Shown one piece after another: positions 60,901 through 64,000 of a DNA stretch of 64,000 nucleotides. Origin of the DNA: Blastobasis lacticolella (lineage: Eukaryota; Arthropoda; Insecta; Lepidoptera; Blastobasidae); contig LR990041.1 in NCBI GenBank assembly GCA_905147135.1, forward strand, positions 19,467,907-19,531,906. Reading direction: 5' to 3'. A program made the translations under genes and the position numbers. How positions within the stretch are numbered: the first letter of the stretch is position 1; each line of letters begins with the position of its first letter. The notes beneath the pieces were generated by a model. It made no database searches. It was given only the letters and a program-made list of their open reading frames with translations, and was not told where the DNA came from.

Positions 60901-61659
60901 CTAATATAATAATATGTGTAACAGTATTGTTGAAAATTGAAACAGGTGTGAAGGCATGGATTTCAATAATTAATTACCTATTGAATTAAACAGTATAAGT
61001 ACCTAGCTAGGTAGTACAATTAAAAACAACTATTATCATTGAGACAAATGTAAATTATATCATTGCGGTGTAATCTAGGGATTCCACAAGTTTACAAACA
61101 ATTGTTGAATGAAAATAAATAAGGATACCAATAATACAAGTACGTTATAATAAACAGACTGACTTTTTGAACTGCATGCCAACTGCAAAATCGCAAATTG
61201 CTGATTAGAACTGCAGCCAAATTAGAATGCAGTTATGAGTGCAGTGCAGTACGATACATGTCTTTCAGTTGCTTTGTTACGTCACTAGATGGCGCTGGAA
61301 GTAAAATAGATCGCGCTATTGACATGGGCCTACCGAAATAAGGGTACAATTGATTTTAAGTTTGGGAGTTGCTTCGAGCCGGCTCGGTCCGTGCAGTCTG
61401 CGGACCGCATGGGGTCGAGGTAACTAACCTAACCATCTTCTTGGGCCTCTTTTGCGGGGTTGCGGGTCGACTCTCGGGTCATGAAAAATTGTAACCCCGC
61501 GCAAAATATATATATGACACACCCCCATACAGATTGAAGTGTTTTTACGGCTAAAAATTGTTTGTCCTCCCTACCTTACCTTAGGGTATTTTTTGTCTAA
61601 ATCAGCGGAATTTTAGATAAAATGAGAGCCTTTTGGACCAAAAACTTTAATTCTCATAA

Positions 61660-61705
61660 TTCTGGGTAATTCCACATTTTATGATAAATGTGGAATTACC
61701 CAGAA
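61660..61705. repeat. Perfect 20-bp hairpin
   Basis: TTCTGGGTAATTCCACATTT at 61660-61679 and its exact reverse complement at 61686-61705, loop TATGAT. No run of T follows. It could be the core of a tiny foldback element or a structured RNA. Confidence 0.9.
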
Positions 61706-64000
61706 TATTGAATTTTTATAGTTTAACAAACTGCTAAATTCTTATAATGATGAATTTATTAAAAGTTGATTTCCCATACTATTGACTTTTCTTTGGACAA
61801 CATATTTTATTCAGTCACGGAAGATCTTGTAATTGTACGGTATTTTTTTCATGCTGCGTTAGGAAGTATGGAAGGAGACAGGAGCATCAACGAAAAATAA
61901 AATAAAACAAAATTCGCAATAGTGTAATTGCTCCCAATAAAAGTGAACGTGCTCCCAATAATAATTGGACCGGGCTCTATTATTCGACTTACAATTTTGA
62001 TTTTCGGCATGTAAATTTCAATATTTTTTAAATTACATAGTACCGAGACGTATGTTTCACGATCAGATCGAGGGTATTTTAATGGAAGTTTAGCGCAAGA
62101 GTACCCTAAAAGGTAAGTAAATGTGGAAGAAGCGAGAGAGGTCTGTCAGGACCATAGCAACTGAAACGATACGGTCTCTGCCTGCCTCTACGAGAAGAAG
62201 GCGCGACGTTAAGTATGAGTGTATGAGGTAGGTACTAAACCATGTTTTAATAGACTGTAATAACATTTGTACTATACCTACATAGCCCTGTCGCGTATTT
62301 TATACTTATAATGTATTTAGATGTAATACCAATCGATTACACATTTGGTTTCTTGTAGAGACTGGAATAATGTTTAAATTAAAATAAAATAAGTTACCAC
62401 TGGTCTTCCGCCTACCAAAGCAAACGCATAAAGATAATGTTACTAAACACCTCTTTACTCCAACAAAGCGTCCCACAGGGACTCTAATAACCCCAGCAAA
62501 AGTCATAGAATAGCAAAAGTAAAATAAATAAATAAAATGTTGCTTTGATGTATCCGCATTCTCGAATGCAAAGTTGGGAATGAAAACAGTTTCCAAGTTT
62601 GCTGGCACGGGGCGGGTAATAATTTCTCAGACGGGTTCAGGCGCGGCCATTATCGATTCGAGCGAGGCCGCTCGTCACGGCACAGTCGCGCCGCCGGGAT
62701 CCCGCGATCCCGCGATCCTTCGTCGCGGAGACCAGCGAATCATCGTTTATCACAAATTAGTAAGATTTGCTATTCAAACCGCATCCGCATACAGTACGCT
62801 ACTATTTTGAATTTAAGATCGATTAGAATACAGAGAGCCAATTTATAGCATTAGAATAAATTTCTTGTTTCAAATGATAAGGTATTTTCTAAAAGAAGCG
62901 CCAAACCACGGCTGTAAACGTAGTATTAACACCTTAAGCGCCAAGGCCATAGCGACTGTCCTGACTGACCAATTTTAGCAAAAATAAAAAAAGTCTTCCA
63001 AATGAGTTTTTTACCATAACTCAAAAACTATTTACCCTATCCCAACCCCAAAACCACTAGAAAAATCTCCTAGGCCAGAGCATTTTTTTCGCCCTGTAAA
63101 ATGTATAGAAAGCGTGCGCATGAGCGATACACAAAGTCAAAACTAACTAGAGGGCTGTATCTAAAATGATACACAAGTGTTGAGACAGTGTATGCAATAA
63201 TGATACACATGGCGATGAGGGTGTTAAACACTAAGAAACGAGTGTTTTGATTTATTTCATTTTTACACACGGATTCTTGACCGACCACATTCGAACCCCC
63301 AATGTCCCCGGCATGTATTGTACAGCCACCTGCAGAGTTACCGGTATTCACGGCATACTAACTACAGTGATAGTCACAGAAATCAATATTAGTAGGTACC
63401 TAAGTAGTACATAGTAATGAGGACTCCGGTCTGGAGACTCTACAGGATATTGTAGAACTGGCAGATTATTTTATCAATCTCAGCAACGAGTCATTTTCTC
63501 AGCATAGATTTAAAAATCTTTTAGCCAAGCGGATCCTATATGGTACCCGTGCGAAGCCGGGATGGGTTACCAGTTACAAATAAAAAAGCACCGTGGATAG
63601 GTTAGATACGCCTATAGAAACCAGACTAGAGATGCTGTGTAAGACCGACGTAGACATTATTAATAAAATTGGGGTGAAATATTACAACCCAACTTTTGTT
63701 AACTTTGCAGTGAAGTCACTCCACTGAAATGAAGTCAAATGAAGTGATCGCAAGGCCATGAGAGGCACCACATTAATATAAACAGAGTTTTGGCGATTCA
63801 CAGGCGTATCTTTTATTGCTGCGCGTAACAATGCAGCGAGCGGCCTTTTGAAGGTCAGAATTGAGTGGTTAATGAGAATTTACGTTAAGTGGACTAATTA
63901 TGCGATGAATAGTACCTAAATGTTGGAGATTTTGGTAACCGGATGACAGTGTGGAATTTATCGTTTCCTATTTATTGTTACACATATTTTCACAACATTG
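61706..64000. other. Non-coding to the window edge
   Basis: A foldback-related fragment (GGGCTCTATTATTCGACTTA) is at about 61970-62035. A CpG-rich patch at 62600-62740 contains GGGATCCCGCGATCCCGCGA. An inverted fragment of the 41758 repeat is at 63545-63575. No gene recognised. Confidence 0.4.

Overview
The window looks like nuclear DNA from a moth or butterfly (Lepidoptera). It is AT-rich, its genes have many introns, the proteins are insect-type, and the intergenic and intronic DNA is full of short interspersed repeats of kinds common in that order, including tRNA-derived SINEs and foldback MITEs. I see no bacterial, viral or organellar genes.

Layout: (1) 1 to about 1290, plus strand: the 3' part of a snoRNA host gene. 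Two 49-bp exons and a terminal exon are separated by introns. Each intron, including the one cut by the window edge, carries one copy of the same box C/D snoRNA, with its D box 71-74 nt before the acceptor. (2) 2104-5786, minus strand: four exons of a secreted pancreatic-type lipase with Ser, Asp and His catalytic motifs intact. The first coding exon was not found. (3) About 5.8-10.9 kb: repeats, then AT-rich DNA with short CpG-rich blocks that may be the turtle 3' UTR. (4) 10979-31663, minus strand: the complete coding region of turtle (tutl, Dasm1/IgSF9 family), a neural adhesion receptor. I resolved 17 coding exons by matching splice sites and phases. They sum to 3483 nt (1160 residues plus stop): signal peptide, five Ig domains, two FN3 domains, one membrane segment and a Pro/Gly/Ala-rich cytoplasmic tail. 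(5) 19218-20366, minus strand, inside the turtle intron between coding exons 11 and 12: an intact intronless 382-residue short-chain dehydrogenase resembling the SDR part of WWOX, without WW domains. (6) 31.7-64 kb: no coding gene recognised. It is probably turtle 5' intron, promoter or intergenic DNA, with one strong CpG island (about 34980-35440), several small CpG-rich blocks, and many SINE, LINE-tail and foldback copies.

The genes do not form a pathway. The structures of most interest are the tandem snoRNA array, the nested WWOX-like gene, alternative turtle C-termini set by two intron read-through stops, a short turtle linker exon, and several foldback elements and perfect hairpins. Exon coordinates come from splice sites and reading phase in the DNA. 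Family assignments rest on recognition of conserved protein segments, with no database search.
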